In this document: positions 1 to 8,364 of the stretch, piece by piece | Layout: every line of letters begins with the position of its first letter | How positions within the stretch are numbered: position 1 is the first letter of the stretch | NCBI GenBank assembly: GCA_022447685.1 | Contig: JAKVAO010000012.1 | Location: 1 to 48,834 of the forward strand | Reading direction: 5' to 3' | DNA length: 48,834 nucleotides | From: Candidatus Caenarcanales bacterium | GTDB taxonomy: Bacteria > Cyanobacteriota > Vampirovibrionia > LMEP-6097 | Notes under the pieces: generated by a model | What the model was told of the DNA's origin: nothing | What the model saw: only the letters and a program-made list of their open reading frames with translations | Databases searched by the model: none | Position numbers and translations under genes: made by a program

Positions 1-45
1 GTAAAATCGACTCAGATCTGAACCCATACATTCATATTACAGTAT

Positions 46-306
46 TTACCTTATCCACTCAAATTGGAGAAGACCCATATTAATAGAACTAAAATCACCA
101 GATATTTCATTGATAAAGTCTTGAGTTTCTTTAGATGCATAGCCCGTAACTATAGTGACATCAGTAAATTTGAATTTATCTAGAGAATTTAAGATACGTG
201 AAATCAATGACTCTGATTTATTAATTTTTATACATGTTTTAGCCAAGCCCTGTGCCTGAGCTTTTATTCTTGATGATTTACCTGCAGCTAGGATAATTGC
301 TTTCAT
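46..306 (-). pseudogene. Nucleotidyltransferase, N-terminal fragment (probably broken)
   Basis: The first residues carry the sugar-nucleotidyltransferase signature (MKAIILAAGKSSRI, the nucleotide-binding loop), followed by a Rossmann-like beta-alpha-beta stretch ending in VTIVTGY. The family (GlmU/MobA/LicC-like NTP transferases) is normally about 230-250 residues, but this frame stops after 86 at a TAA at 46-48. Just beyond, another minus-strand frame reads VDKVNTVI, a TGA, then MYGF, which loosely resembles the family's next conserved segment. That suggests a frameshift plus a stop, i.e. decay, though the window ends before this can be settled. A TATAAT lies 7 nt upstream of the ATG (314-319). 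It is divergent from the sigma factor gene. Confidence 0.55.
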
Positions 307-313
307 GGCTGAA

Positions 314-319
314 ATTATA
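314..319 (-). promoter_or_regulatory. -10-like TATAAT, 7 nt from start codon
   Basis: A perfect TATAAT on the minus strand ends 7 nt before the ATG at 306. With normal spacing, transcription would begin at or next to the start codon, giving a leaderless message. No Shine-Dalgarno is present. Confidence 0.45.
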
Positions 320-377
320 TCAACTAAAAAATGTGGTATAACTAGATTGTACTTTTAGGGAATAACTAAGATTAAGT

Positions 378-1085
378 ATGCCAGATCATAAAGCAGATAT
401 TAAATCTCTTGAAATTACATCTGAAACTACTACTAGAGGAGCTGAAATAGCTAAGTTTATGCCTCTTGTAGAGATAATCGCGCGTAAAGAGTATGGATCT
501 AGAAAGTACCAAAACATTTTTTCTTTCGATGAATTAGTGAACACAGGCTTAATCGCTGTTCATAACCTAATAGAACAAGCTAAAAGCAAAAAAGACACTA
601 AGTATAACTCCAGCTATATAGCTCAGTCTGTAAAATGGGCTATCACCGATGAACTGAGAAAGCGACAATCCTGGTATGGAGTGAAGAGAACAGCCCCTAG
701 CCAAGACTCAGCTAAAACTAAAAAGGAAGCTGACCCAACTGAAACTACAGTAATTAAAACCGCTGACGATTTCAAGAAAGCTGTATTTGAAGTAATCATG
801 TCTGTTGAAGGCATGGAAGAGGACTTAGGTTTCGCTCCAGCTGATAATAGTGAAGACCACTTAGATCGCCTAGAGCTCCTTGCAATGAAAAACAGCCTCA
901 AAAAATCTGTTGATAAACTCCCTGAGAATCTAAAAAAAGTAGTAGTAATGAGATTCTACGAAAATATGTCTGGTAATGAAGTAGCCGAAGCCCTAAATGT
1001 GACACCATCCAGGATTTCACATATGATTAAAGAGGCTACTAAAAAACTAAAAGTCTTTATGATAGCCGAAGGCTACAATGATTGA
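378..1085 (+). CDS. Sigma-70 family sigma factor, FliA/SigF-like
   Basis: A 235-residue alternative sigma factor. Region 2 is visible at about residues 28-100 (FSFDELVNTGLIAVHNLIE, then the ITDELRKRQSW promoter-melting segment, resembling the LDELR.DW of FliA). Region 4 is at about 175-230 (LPENLKKVVVMRFYENMSGNEVAEALNVT then SRISHMIKEA, a helix-turn-helix). There is no region 1.1, which fits group 3/4 sigma factors. Region 3 looks reduced and charged. It overlaps the downstream DedA-family gene by 8 bp, so the two are probably co-transcribed. By family knowledge, FliA-type factors drive late flagellar genes, and a flagellar operon lies 12 kb away. The STAS and PP2C/anti-sigma proteins at 23-26 kb are candidate regulators of it. 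The FliA assignment versus another class is not certain. Confidence 0.8.
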   Translation: MPDHKADIKSLEITSETTTRGAEIAKFMPLVEIIARKEYGSRKYQNIFSFDELVNTGLIAVHNLIEQAKSKKDTKYNSSYIAQSVKWAITDELRKRQSWYGVKRTAPSQDSAKTKKEADPTETTVIKTADDFKKAVFEVIMSVEGMEEDLGFAPADNSEDHLDRLELLAMKNSLKKSVDKLPENLKKVVVMRFYENMSGNEVAEALNVTPSRISHMIKEATKKLKVFMIAEGYND

Positions 1086-1641
1086 TCACCCCATTCTGGA
1101 TACAGTTAAAGAAACAATAATTGAACAAGGAGAACTTGGTCTTTTCCTACTTTCATTTTTCGAGTCAATATTTTTCCCGATACCACCTGATTTCATGTAT
1201 ATTCCAATGATACTTGGTGGTTACCCGAATCCATATTTACTTGCAACACTTGCAAGTATTGCAAGCGTACTTGGAGCTGTAGCTGCCTATGCTATAGCTT
1301 ACTTTGGTGGAAGAAGTTTAGTATATAAAATTTCTAATAAAGCTATATCGAAATATCTAGGACAAGTTGAGGAGTTTTTCGACAAATATGGCTCAATTTC
1401 TATACTACTTGCTGCATTTACCCCTATTCCATTTAAAGTTTTTACCCTATCTTCAGGGCTTGCAAAGATGCCTTTTAAGCAATTTATCTTATACTCTTTG
1501 ATCGGCAGAGCGGGCCGTTTTTATCTTGTCAGTTTTCTTTTGGTTAAATTTGGTGAAAACCTAATGAAGAACTTTTTCACTTATTCATTAATCGCAATCC
1601 CAATCGCGCTTATCTTAATTTTGATCAAGTTCAAAAAATAA
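1078..1641 (+). CDS. DedA/SNARE-associated family membrane protein
   Basis: A 187-residue integral membrane protein with the DedA/VTT-domain hallmarks: an N-terminal hydrophobic stretch followed by ESIFFPIPPDF, a Gly-rich second helix, a GGRSLVYKI loop, then FTPIPFKVFTLSSGLAKM and an arginine-containing GRAGRF segment. The family acts in the inner membrane. Members include undecaprenyl-phosphate and phospholipid translocases and transporters linked to membrane homeostasis. Length and helix pattern match the shorter YqaA-like branch. The start ATG lies inside the last codons of the sigma factor gene (8 bp overlap), suggesting translational coupling. Substrate is not predictable from the sequence. 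Confidence 0.85.
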   Translation: MIDHPILDTVKETIIEQGELGLFLLSFFESIFFPIPPDFMYIPMILGGYPNPYLLATLASIASVLGAVAAYAIAYFGGRSLVYKISNKAISKYLGQVEEFFDKYGSISILLAAFTPIPFKVFTLSSGLAKMPFKQFILYSLIGRAGRFYLVSFLLVKFGENLMKNFFTYSLIAIPIALILILIKFKK

Positions 1642-1723
1642 CCAATAATAAAGATTATTTTGAATTAATTTTTTTTCATTAATTAAGAAATTCTTAACCT
1701 TGTATTAATTTTTTTTGTCACTA

Positions 1724-2650
1724 ATGAATATACAAATGGCAAAAAGAGTAGAAAAACTAAAGCTTGAAAATATCCTTGCCTTAGACGCGGAGAGAGAGAA
1801 ATCTTCATTCTTCGATGAGTTGCAAACTGAAACTGCAAACATTGCTCTTGAAAATTCATTTGAAGTTGACTTCACGAGAATCAATCAAGTTAAGCCAAAG
1901 CCACAGACCAATTATGCAGTTCCTTGGAACGAAATTAATAAAGAGAAAAAGGTTAGAGCAATTTCAGATTACTTCAAAAAAAATCCTTTTGCTCATTTAA
2001 AAAACTTTCCAAAAGCTAAAAAAATATTCCTAGACCTCTTCGAGAATGTTGAAGATATCAATAAAGACATTGAGTTCTTAAAAGAAGAATTAGACAAAAA
2101 TACTTCATCTAGAGACCAATACGGCAAAGTAATTATCAATGTAAGTTTCGATGAATTTAATCCAGCAGCTTTCAAGATACAGATTTTCAGACCGATGATG
2201 GAAGAAATCAAGCAGTTCTTCATATTTGACTTGAGCAAAGCTGCAAACAGTCCAGAAAGACTACAAGTTCATACTCAAAATGATAAGTCTAAAAAGATTA
2301 TTTTATTAAGATCACTACATGAAACTAAGTCTAGACCAAGAATTCCATTAAAATCTATTCAATTTGATGCTGAAATCTGGAAAGGCTTTATCGGTTCAAA
2401 AATAGTTTCAGATTCATATAACAAAGTTCTGGATTGCCTAGAAAGAAATCATGTAGTTTTCGAAGAATTTGTTAAAAGAGTTAATTCACGCGAAGCTAAA
2501 TATTTGCAATTCTTAGCAAAAGATCTAATCAGAAATATTTCAATTAGAACTAACAGCAAAGACACTAGCTTTATCAATTTTAAAACTGAGCAAGGACAAA
2601 GTGTCGAATTTAAAATTAATAAACTTGCTGTATCCTTACAACTTTGCTAA
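1724..2650 (+). CDS. Hypothetical protein, soluble, charged
   Basis: I do not recognise a family. The frame opens with a TTG at 1715, but the ATG at 1724 (MNIQMAKRVEK) or the one at 1736 is a more likely start, giving about 308 residues. The protein is highly charged with many Lys/Glu/Asn and no signal peptide or membrane segment. The first ~130 residues are predicted-helical in character (long Glu/Lys runs). The second half has alternating hydrophobic patterns. The upstream region is extremely AT-rich with no Shine-Dalgarno. mlaE follows after 22 nt with its own -10-like box, so co-transcription is optional. Confidence 0.7.
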   Translation: MNIQMAKRVEKLKLENILALDAEREKSSFFDELQTETANIALENSFEVDFTRINQVKPKPQTNYAVPWNEINKEKKVRAISDYFKKNPFAHLKNFPKAKKIFLDLFENVEDINKDIEFLKEELDKNTSSRDQYGKVIINVSFDEFNPAAFKIQIFRPMMEEIKQFFIFDLSKAANSPERLQVHTQNDKSKKIILLRSLHETKSRPRIPLKSIQFDAEIWKGFIGSKIVSDSYNKVLDCLERNHVVFEEFVKRVNSREAKYLQFLAKDLIRNISIRTNSKDTSFINFKTEQGQSVEFKINKLAVSLQLC

Positions 2651-2659
2651 TTAAAATCA

Positions 2660-2665
2660 TATAAT
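2660..2665 (+). promoter_or_regulatory. -10-like TATAAT, 7 nt from GTG start of mlaE
   Basis: TATAAT with exactly 7 nt to the GTG start at 2673. A TTACAA 18 nt upstream could serve as -35. There is no Shine-Dalgarno in the gap, so a leaderless transcript is likely. Confidence 0.5.
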
Positions 2666-2672
2666 ATTCAGA

Positions 2673-3452
2673 GTGACTGAGTTATTCAAAACTTATGTTC
2701 ATAAATTCTCTGCTTTCTTGCAAATAATGGCAAGACTCCTGATTAATTTTTTCAGTTCTTTACAATATATACTTAAATCTAAGATTTTTTTCCCAAACCT
2801 AGTTAGCTATGCAAACAACCTAGTAAGTTCAGTAACACTTCCTACTATAGTTATTGCAATTGCAATTGGAGTAGTAATCGGAGTTCAACTAGGGCCACAG
2901 TTTGTAAGTCGAGGCGTTGGATCAAAGCTGGGAATCTTAACCATACTCACCATGAGTAGAGAACTAGTACCAATACTAGGTGGTTTCATGATTGCAACTC
3001 AGTATGGTACAGCACTAACAGCTGAAATCGCAAATATGAAAATCACAGAACAACTAGACGCTCTAAAGATTTTCAAAGTTTCTCCAGTCTTCTATATTGT
3101 GAGTCCAGCTTTACTTGCAGGAGTGATAATTTCTCCTCTATTGTTTTGGCTTGCTGTTTTATTCGGAACCCTCAGTACATACCTGACTGTAACTGTAAAT
3201 GAAGATCTTTCCTGGAATAGTTATTTATCTAGTATCGTTGATTATTACAAGCTCGATGATTTTTATCTCTGCATCTCCAAAGCATCTGTTTTCGCTTTGA
3301 TTATTGTTGTCATCGCCTCAACCATAGGTTTAAGTGTCGGCAAAGGTGGAGCCCGTGAAGTGGGGAGAGCTACAACTGTTACTGTAATTTCATGTTTTAT
3401 AGCAGTTATAATTACTGATTTAATTATGACAATGTTTTATCTGGACCTATGA
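2673..3452 (+). CDS. mlaE: MlaE/Ycf63-family ABC transporter permease
   Basis: A 259-residue polytopic permease of the MlaE (DUF140, Ycf63) family. It is the inner-membrane part of an MCE-type lipid ABC transporter that moves phospholipids between inner and outer membranes. Diagnostic segments are the GVQLGPQFVSRGVGSKLGIL region, TMSRELVPILGGFMIATQYG with the conserved E-LGP/G-A pattern, and ITEQLDALKIFKVSP, followed by several hydrophobic helices. Start is GTG at 2673. The only in-frame context is a TATAAT 7 nt upstream and no Shine-Dalgarno. It overlaps rsmG by 4 bp (ATGA). The ATPase and MCE partners are not in the window. Presence of this gene argues for an outer membrane. Confidence 0.92.
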   Translation: MTELFKTYVHKFSAFLQIMARLLINFFSSLQYILKSKIFFPNLVSYANNLVSSVTLPTIVIAIAIGVVIGVQLGPQFVSRGVGSKLGILTILTMSRELVPILGGFMIATQYGTALTAEIANMKITEQLDALKIFKVSPVFYIVSPALLAGVIISPLLFWLAVLFGTLSTYLTVTVNEDLSWNSYLSSIVDYYKLDDFYLCISKASVFALIIVVIASTIGLSVGKGGAREVGRATTVTVISCFIAVIITDLIMTMFYLDL

Positions 3453-4150
3453 GCTTATTAAATAAATACTTAGATGATTTTGAAAAAATTTACGAACTCT
3501 ATCAGGGCTTCAATTCATATATCAATATCTCGGCTATCAGAGAGAAAGAAGAAGTTTTCGAAAAACATTTCCTAGACGCATTAGAAGCTTGGGATTTAAT
3601 AGAAAGCTGCCTGAATCAACAAGAAAGCACAGAAAAGCCATTCAAGATCTTAGACTTAGGAACTGGAGGAGGTTTTCCTCTAATCCCTCTAGCCTTAGTT
3701 GCCAAAAGAGAAAATCTAAATATCCGTTTCACAGCGCTGGATTCAGTAGCCAAAAAACTCAAATTCATTGAAATCATTAAAGAAAAACTAGGCTTAGATA
3801 ATATTGAAACTCAAGCTGCTAGAGCAGAAGATATTGCTCGAATAGATTCTCCACAAAGAGAAGTCTATGACATGGTGCTATGCCGTTCTGTAGCTTACTT
3901 GAATATAATTTTAGAACTTGCAGCGCCGCTTCTTAGAATCAAAGGAAATTTTCTTGCCTTCAAACAACTAGGTGAAAATGAATTCGCTGACGCTAAGAAT
4001 GCTATAGAAATTCTGAAATTTAAACTCATGCAAGAACATAAGTACAGCTGCTCAGGTCTAGATAAAGCTCTGCTAGTCTTCGAAAAGCAAGGCAGAACAG
4101 ATGCTAAATACCCAAGACTTTATTCTCAAATTAAAAGCAAGGCTCTCTAA
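3449..4150 (+). CDS. rsmG: 16S rRNA (guanine(527)-N7)-methyltransferase
   Basis: A 233-residue RsmG/GidB methyltransferase. The SAM-binding motif I is ILDLGTGGGFPLIPLAL, followed by LDSVAKKLKFI (acidic ribose-binding residue) and the RAED segment. The CRSV motif is present at VLCRSVAYL. It methylates G527 of 16S rRNA at N7 in the 530 loop. The gene is the usual length and starts inside the mlaE stop codon (ATGA overlap), so translation is probably coupled. An N-terminal helical part (LNKYLDDFEKIYELYQGFN) matches the family. Confidence 0.95.
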   Translation: MSLLNKYLDDFEKIYELYQGFNSYINISAIREKEEVFEKHFLDALEAWDLIESCLNQQESTEKPFKILDLGTGGGFPLIPLALVAKRENLNIRFTALDSVAKKLKFIEIIKEKLGLDNIETQAARAEDIARIDSPQREVYDMVLCRSVAYLNIILELAAPLLRIKGNFLAFKQLGENEFADAKNAIEILKFKLMQEHKYSCSGLDKALLVFEKQGRTDAKYPRLYSQIKSKAL

Positions 4151-4189
4151 ACTGAGCTTGATAGATTCATAAAAGATCTGAATTTACTA

Positions 4190-4195
4190 TATAAT
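4190..4195 (+). promoter_or_regulatory. -10-like TATAAT, 12 nt from dihydroorotase ATG
   Basis: TATAAT within TACTATATAATTAG, 12 nt before the ATG at 4208. The predicted leader would be only about 5 nt, and no Shine-Dalgarno is present. Confidence 0.4.
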
Positions 4196-4207
4196 TAGAA
4201 GATAGCA

Positions 4208-5593
4208 ATGGAAAAAAACATATTACTATCTAACGCAAAAGTGATCAATGAAGGGCAGATTTTTGCTGCAGAAGTTATTATTGAAGGCGATCTAATTAAA
4301 GATATTATCCCTCATGATTCCAAGGACTACCAAGAGTTCAGGAATCACGCAATGAAAGATAATATGGAAGTACACGACCTGAACTTCAAATATTTAATGC
4401 CAGGTATGATCGATGATCAAGTGCATTTCCGTGACCCAGGTTTAACTCATAAAGGCGACATGAAGACAGAGTCTAAAGCAGCTGTAGCTGGTGGTATCAC
4501 TAGTTTCTTCGAAATGCCAAATACTCACCCTAGAACACTTACTATTGATCTTCTAGAGGAGAAATTTGATAATGCGAAGTCTAAAGCTTACGCTAACTAT
4601 TCTTTCTACATGGGAACTTCTAATGAGAATATCGATGAAATTGTCAAAATAAATCCTGAGAAAGTTTGTGGAGTCAAAATTTTCATGGGTGCATCTACTG
4701 GTAATATGCTGGTTGATGACGACGAAGCCTTAGCTAATATCTTCGAGAAATCACCAGTACTAATTGCTACTCACTGTGAAGACGAAGAAATTATTAACCG
4801 CAATACTAGAATCTTCAAAGAAAGACATGGAGAGGATCTTTCTGTTGATTATCATCCACTTATTAGAAGCCATGAAGCTTGTTACAAATCTAGTGAGAAA
4901 GCTGTTGCACTAGCGCAGAAATATAATTCAAAATTACACGTTCTTCACTTATCTACAGCTGATGAATTGAAATTATTTAGAAATGATATCTCTACTCGTG
5001 AAAAAAGAATCACTTGTGAAGTTTGTTGTCATCATATCTGGTTCTCAGATGAGGACTACGAGAAAAGAGGTTCACTTATCAAATGGAACCCAGCAGTTAA
5101 AACCAAAGGCGATAGAGACGCTCTTCAAAAAGCTCTTAGAGGGAATTTAATCGATATAGTTGCAACAGATCATGCGCCTCATACATTAGATGAGAAACAA
5201 AACACATACTTCAAATGTCCAGCAGGTGCACCAATGGTGCAACACGCCCTAAATGTAATGTTTGAATTACACTATCAAGGCAAAATCAGCTTAGAGCATA
5301 TTATCGAGAAAGTTGCTCACGCTCCAGCTACAGTTTTTCAGATCGAGAAACGAGGTTTTATCCGTAAAGGCTATAAGGCTGATTTAACAGTATTTAGCTT
5401 AGATACATCAGAGCGAGCTGAAACATGGACTGTAGATAAATCCAACATACTATACAAGTGCAATTGGGCTCCAGTAGAAGGTTACAGCTTCCACTCTAAG
5501 ATTCATAAAACTATTATCAACGGTCAATTAGTCTTTAATGAAGGTAAATTCGACGAAGATTTCAGAGGCGAAAGAATTAGTTTTAGCCGCTAA
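4208..5593 (+). CDS. pyrC: Dihydroorotase
   Basis: A 461-residue cyclic amidohydrolase of the dihydroorotase type (class I, PyrC/AllB-like). It closes carbamoyl-aspartate to dihydroorotate in pyrimidine synthesis. Metal-site motifs are in order: DDQVHFRDPG (HxR, His73 and Arg75), GVKIFMGAS with the lysine that is carbamylated, THCEDE, VLHLST, and VATDHAPH with the catalytic Asp. EMPNTHPRT and GAPMVQHALNVM are substrate-loop signatures. Allantoinase is the main alternative, but the FRDPG and CPAGAPMVQ motifs favour dihydroorotase. It stands alone between rsmG and a strong terminator and has its own promoter-like box. Confidence 0.9.
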   Translation: MEKNILLSNAKVINEGQIFAAEVIIEGDLIKDIIPHDSKDYQEFRNHAMKDNMEVHDLNFKYLMPGMIDDQVHFRDPGLTHKGDMKTESKAAVAGGITSFFEMPNTHPRTLTIDLLEEKFDNAKSKAYANYSFYMGTSNENIDEIVKINPEKVCGVKIFMGASTGNMLVDDDEALANIFEKSPVLIATHCEDEEIINRNTRIFKERHGEDLSVDYHPLIRSHEACYKSSEKAVALAQKYNSKLHVLHLSTADELKLFRNDISTREKRITCEVCCHHIWFSDEDYEKRGSLIKWNPAVKTKGDRDALQKALRGNLIDIVATDHAPHTLDEKQNTYFKCPAGAPMVQHALNVMFELHYQGKISLEHIIEKVAHAPATVFQIEKRGFIRKGYKADLTVFSLDTSERAETWTVDKSNILYKCNWAPVEGYSFHSKIHKTIINGQLVFNEGKFDEDFRGERISFSR

Positions 5594-5680
5594 AAGATAT
5601 TTCTTAATTTTAATGTCAAAAATTCTTACAGGCGTACTTGTATATACGTAAATCATGATATCCCCCCGATGAACAAAATA

Positions 5681-5762
5681 CTTGCCTTGATGAATGAAAG
5701 ATCCCTCATGCATAAGATATCTCCCATCATCTCCTTATCGAACTTTTTTTTATCAAGGCAAG
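5681..5762. repeat. 11-bp inverted repeat around 60 nt after pyrC
   Basis: CTTGCCTTGAT (5681-5691) and its exact reverse complement ATCAAGGCAAG (5752-5762) flank 60 nt that can form a smaller ATGA/TCAT hairpin. This sits between the pyrC stop and its terminator. It may be a structured 3' UTR or small RNA. A 34-codon ORF (ATG 5669) runs through it without a good ribosome binding site. Confidence 0.45.
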
Positions 5763-5771
5763 ATTATTTTT

Positions 5772-5803
5772 AAAAAGAAGCGACAAGGAAGTCGCTTCTT
5801 TTT
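5772..5803. terminator. Bidirectional intrinsic terminator
   Basis: A perfect 13-bp stem: AAAAAGAAGCGAC, loop AAGGAA, then GTCGCTTCTTTTT. An A-tract on one side and a T-tract on the other allow it to work on both strands. It separates pyrC from the convergent methyltransferase-like gene. Confidence 0.93.
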
Positions 5804-5851
5804 TCTTTTATAGAAGCTAGGTTTGTCACGAAATGTTCAATGGCAAAGCTG

Positions 5852-7132
5852 CTATAAGTTTTTTAATAGTTGCTCACGCTCAATATACAAATCTAATTTC
5901 TTTCTATGCTGATGTACAGGACAAGTATTAAAGAAATTCTCTTTCTCGGCTTGATCAAAGAATTCTTTGGATTTCTTAAAATTCTTAATTTTCATATAGT
6001 AAATCGCTTGGTAAAGCTTACTATAAACAGAAACATCATCAATGCTAATAAACTCATTCAGCAACGCCTTATATGCTCTATGAGATTGGTCGCTAACGAA
6101 AATTTTCATAGCTGAAATCATTTCACAGAAAAGAACACACGGATTATTAAGCTCGAAGTTTTCCTTAAGAGCCTTCTTAAACTGAAAGCTTGGCTCAGAT
6201 TTACTCAAAATATGCTTATAAAGTATGAAATCGTTATGTATATAATCCCAATAATTCTTATGCTCAATAAAATTACTTATAAGCTGCGAATTGATTATAT
6301 AAGCTATAGCTCCAGCAAAAGCCCTGTATGAAATCTTACTATCAAAATCCATGGTCGGAATATCAGAGATATAGATGAAACCATTTGGATTTAGTTTTTC
6401 AAAAAGCTGGTCCAGTGATTCCAATGCATTAAAGTTAAAGTGAATCTTCTGTTCATCTTTATAGGAATCAGCAATGCTATGAATAAAATCTCGATATTTT
6501 TTCTCTTTCGCTTCAAAGCGGACTTTCTTCTCTTCCATCCAAAATTCTTTAAGAACTTGGACTTGTCTGTCGCTATGCTCTAAAAATTCAATGTAGAGCT
6601 TCTCAAGCTGACCTGAACTCTTTTTGTAGATAGAGCAAGGCAAAGTATGTAAACAATAATTCATTATCACCAAATCTAAATTCTCAAGTTCATATGGTTT
6701 CGATTTGATGTCACAGCATTCTTCAATTTTCAATAAATCTAACTGTAAATATTTAAAATGTACATTTTCCTTGAATTCTTGATAAAGATTCCGACTTCTA
6801 AGGTCTTTGACGATTCTAAAGTTAAAATCAGAGATCAAATATTCGACTTTATCCAGTAAACCTTCTTTTTTACAAGCGAAAAGAAAATGGCGAGCAAATA
6901 TACCATTACCTGCACCACACTCAAGTATTCTATACTTTTTGTCACTTCTTTTAACTCTTTTCAGGAGCTTTACTATACTATGCGCGTGCGGATAGGAACT
7001 CGTCGAGACATTCGGAATCGCTTCCTTATTCTTCAGGTCGAAAATATCAATCCCTGTCTCTATATAAGTCTCTGCACTTTTTTGATAAAGTGGCGCTTCT
7101 TCAAAACTGTAAATTTCACCGCTTAATGTCAT
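5852..7132 (-). CDS. SAM-dependent methyltransferase-like protein with helical C-terminus
   Basis: A 426-residue protein. Residues ~65-150 look like a class I SAM-binding fold: YRILECGAGNGIFARHFLFA is motif I (GxGxG), YLISDFNFRIVKDL fits motif II, and LDLVIMNYCLHTLP fits motif IV. The C-terminal ~90 residues (AIYYMKIKNFKKSKEFFDQAEKE) resemble a single TPR-like helical pair. The middle is Lys/Glu-rich. I cannot name the substrate, and it is longer than a minimal methyltransferase. No Shine-Dalgarno precedes the ATG, and a TAAAAT lies 13 nt upstream. It is convergent with pyrC and shares its terminator. Confidence 0.7.
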   Translation of the reverse strand: MTLSGEIYSFEEAPLYQKSAETYIETGIDIFDLKNKEAIPNVSTSSYPHAHSIVKLLKRVKRSDKKYRILECGAGNGIFARHFLFACKKEGLLDKVEYLISDFNFRIVKDLRSRNLYQEFKENVHFKYLQLDLLKIEECCDIKSKPYELENLDLVIMNYCLHTLPCSIYKKSSGQLEKLYIEFLEHSDRQVQVLKEFWMEEKKVRFEAKEKKYRDFIHSIADSYKDEQKIHFNFNALESLDQLFEKLNPNGFIYISDIPTMDFDSKISYRAFAGAIAYIINSQLISNFIEHKNYWDYIHNDFILYKHILSKSEPSFQFKKALKENFELNNPCVLFCEMISAMKIFVSDQSHRAYKALLNEFISIDDVSVYSKLYQAIYYMKIKNFKKSKEFFDQAEKENFFNTCPVHQHRKKLDLYIEREQLLKNL

Positions 7133-7222
7133 TGGCGTTAACTGTATTTTAACAAAGATTTGATAGACTTTCTCAGAATCACATTCAGGTGTGATTAGTC
7201 GTAGATTCTAGGAGATGTAGGC

Positions 7223-7429
7223 TTGAACGATATTTTTGCAGGCATATTAAAGCAGGTTGGTATTAAGAATACTAATGATTCTGATACTGATAGTAATGGT
7301 CGGGTTCATAGAAAACAATTAAGTCCCAATCAAAAGAGATTGGATGATATTGCAAATAGTCTGAGAAACTCAGATATGCGCGAATATTATGATATTGACC
7401 CATTTGAAAGAGCCACCGACATGGCTTAA
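7223..7429 (+). CDS. Small hypothetical protein (68 aa, TTG start)
   Basis: A polar, soluble 68-residue protein of unknown function. The start is TTG at 7223, chosen because AGGAG (7210-7214) sits 8 nt upstream and no ATG is in frame nearby. The sequence is Asp/Asn/Arg-rich with no membrane segment, and the C-terminal half (LDDIANSLRNSDMREYYD) is probably helical. Its stop codon overlaps the stop of the convergent P-loop gene. Confidence 0.5.
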   Translation: MNDIFAGILKQVGIKNTNDSDTDSNGRVHRKQLSPNQKRLDDIANSLRNSDMREYYDIDPFERATDMA

Positions 7430-8208
7430 ACTAAGCTTGCTTCTTTCCTTGAAGCGATTTCAAAGTTTACAATATTATTTTCAGGTAGAATCTGACCGAT
7501 TATTTCATCGATTTGGTTTAAAACTATGTTCATTGAGCTTTTCTCGATATATGGATTAGCATCTGGGTTTTGGATTATGTATGAGACATCACCGTTTTCT
7601 AGTAATTTATTAAGCCTCGCTATATCTGGCGCCATATGGTTTTTGATCTGCTCATCTATGTTTCTTTGGTCTACAGCCCGAGTATCATTATTTTCGATAC
7701 CTCTGCGTAACATACGTGTTTTTGCAATTTTTTCATCTTCTTGACCAAACAAATGCATTTTATATCTATCTACTGCTGAATTTGATTTCCTAGAAGCCGC
7801 ATTAGCTTCTTTAAGACTCACAAGCTGGTCATTTGGAATATCTCCTACTCTAGAAGCTTTAAGTAACGCTGTATAGACTGGACCATTATAATTTTGTTTT
7901 ATTGTTGCGATATTCTCTGGCTTTGTAAAACCAATATTCAAATCCACATCTACATCATGAAGTGATGAGGCTTGCTCACGAAATTGCCCATTATTAAACT
8001 CATTTGGACTTAGCAAATTGATCTCACGCTCTTGAAGATTTGATTTACCCTTAACATCCATCTCAGCTAAGCCTTGAATAAAATCAGAAAGACTTTTAGC
8101 TACAGAGAGTTTTCCTGATTCTGGTGCACCAGAGATAAGCAAAAGTGGCTTAGTTTCTGGCTGAGTTATTGTCTTAGTAGGATTTTGAAAAGTTAGTACT
8201 GAGTTCAT
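7426..8208 (-). CDS. P-loop NTPase-like protein with altered Walker A
   Basis: A 260-residue protein beginning with a hydrophobic strand and nucleotide-binding loop: PLLLISGAPESGKLSVAKSL. The Walker A consensus GxxxxGK[ST] is nearly met, but the residue after Lys is Leu, with Ser next. Later RMLRRGIENNDTRAVDQRN resembles the arginine-rich lid of nucleotide kinases. It could be a small-molecule kinase or zeta-toxin-like enzyme, but I would not assign a substrate. No clear Shine-Dalgarno is present. It is convergent with the small gene at 7223 (stops overlap) and divergent from the 8365 ORF. Confidence 0.55.
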   Translation of the reverse strand: MNSVLTFQNPTKTITQPETKPLLLISGAPESGKLSVAKSLSDFIQGLAEMDVKGKSNLQEREINLLSPNEFNNGQFREQASSLHDVDVDLNIGFTKPENIATIKQNYNGPVYTALLKASRVGDIPNDQLVSLKEANAASRKSNSAVDRYKMHLFGQEDEKIAKTRMLRRGIENNDTRAVDQRNIDEQIKNHMAPDIARLNKLLENGDVSYIIQNPDANPYIEKSSMNIVLNQIDEIIGQILPENNIVNFEIASRKEASLV

Positions 8209-8364
8209 GTGCTTCGTTACACCCTCACTATGAATTATAGTTTTATTAGATAAATTTGTTAAGTTTTATTCTAAAAAATATAATTATTCAATTTTCCTTA
8301 AAAATAATGCCAATAGATTCAGTAAGCACAAAGGGTAAGATAAGATACCAAAAAGGCAAGCAAA

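Noticed and set aside
1..60. TGA recoding (alternative genetic code) to rescue the broken nucleotidyltransferase
   Set aside because: TGA terminates mlaE, fliH and the sigma factor gene at sensible places, and recoding would still leave a frame change.
5669..5776. 34-codon ORF in the pyrC 3' region
   Set aside because: No ribosome site, and the sequence is better explained by the inverted repeat.
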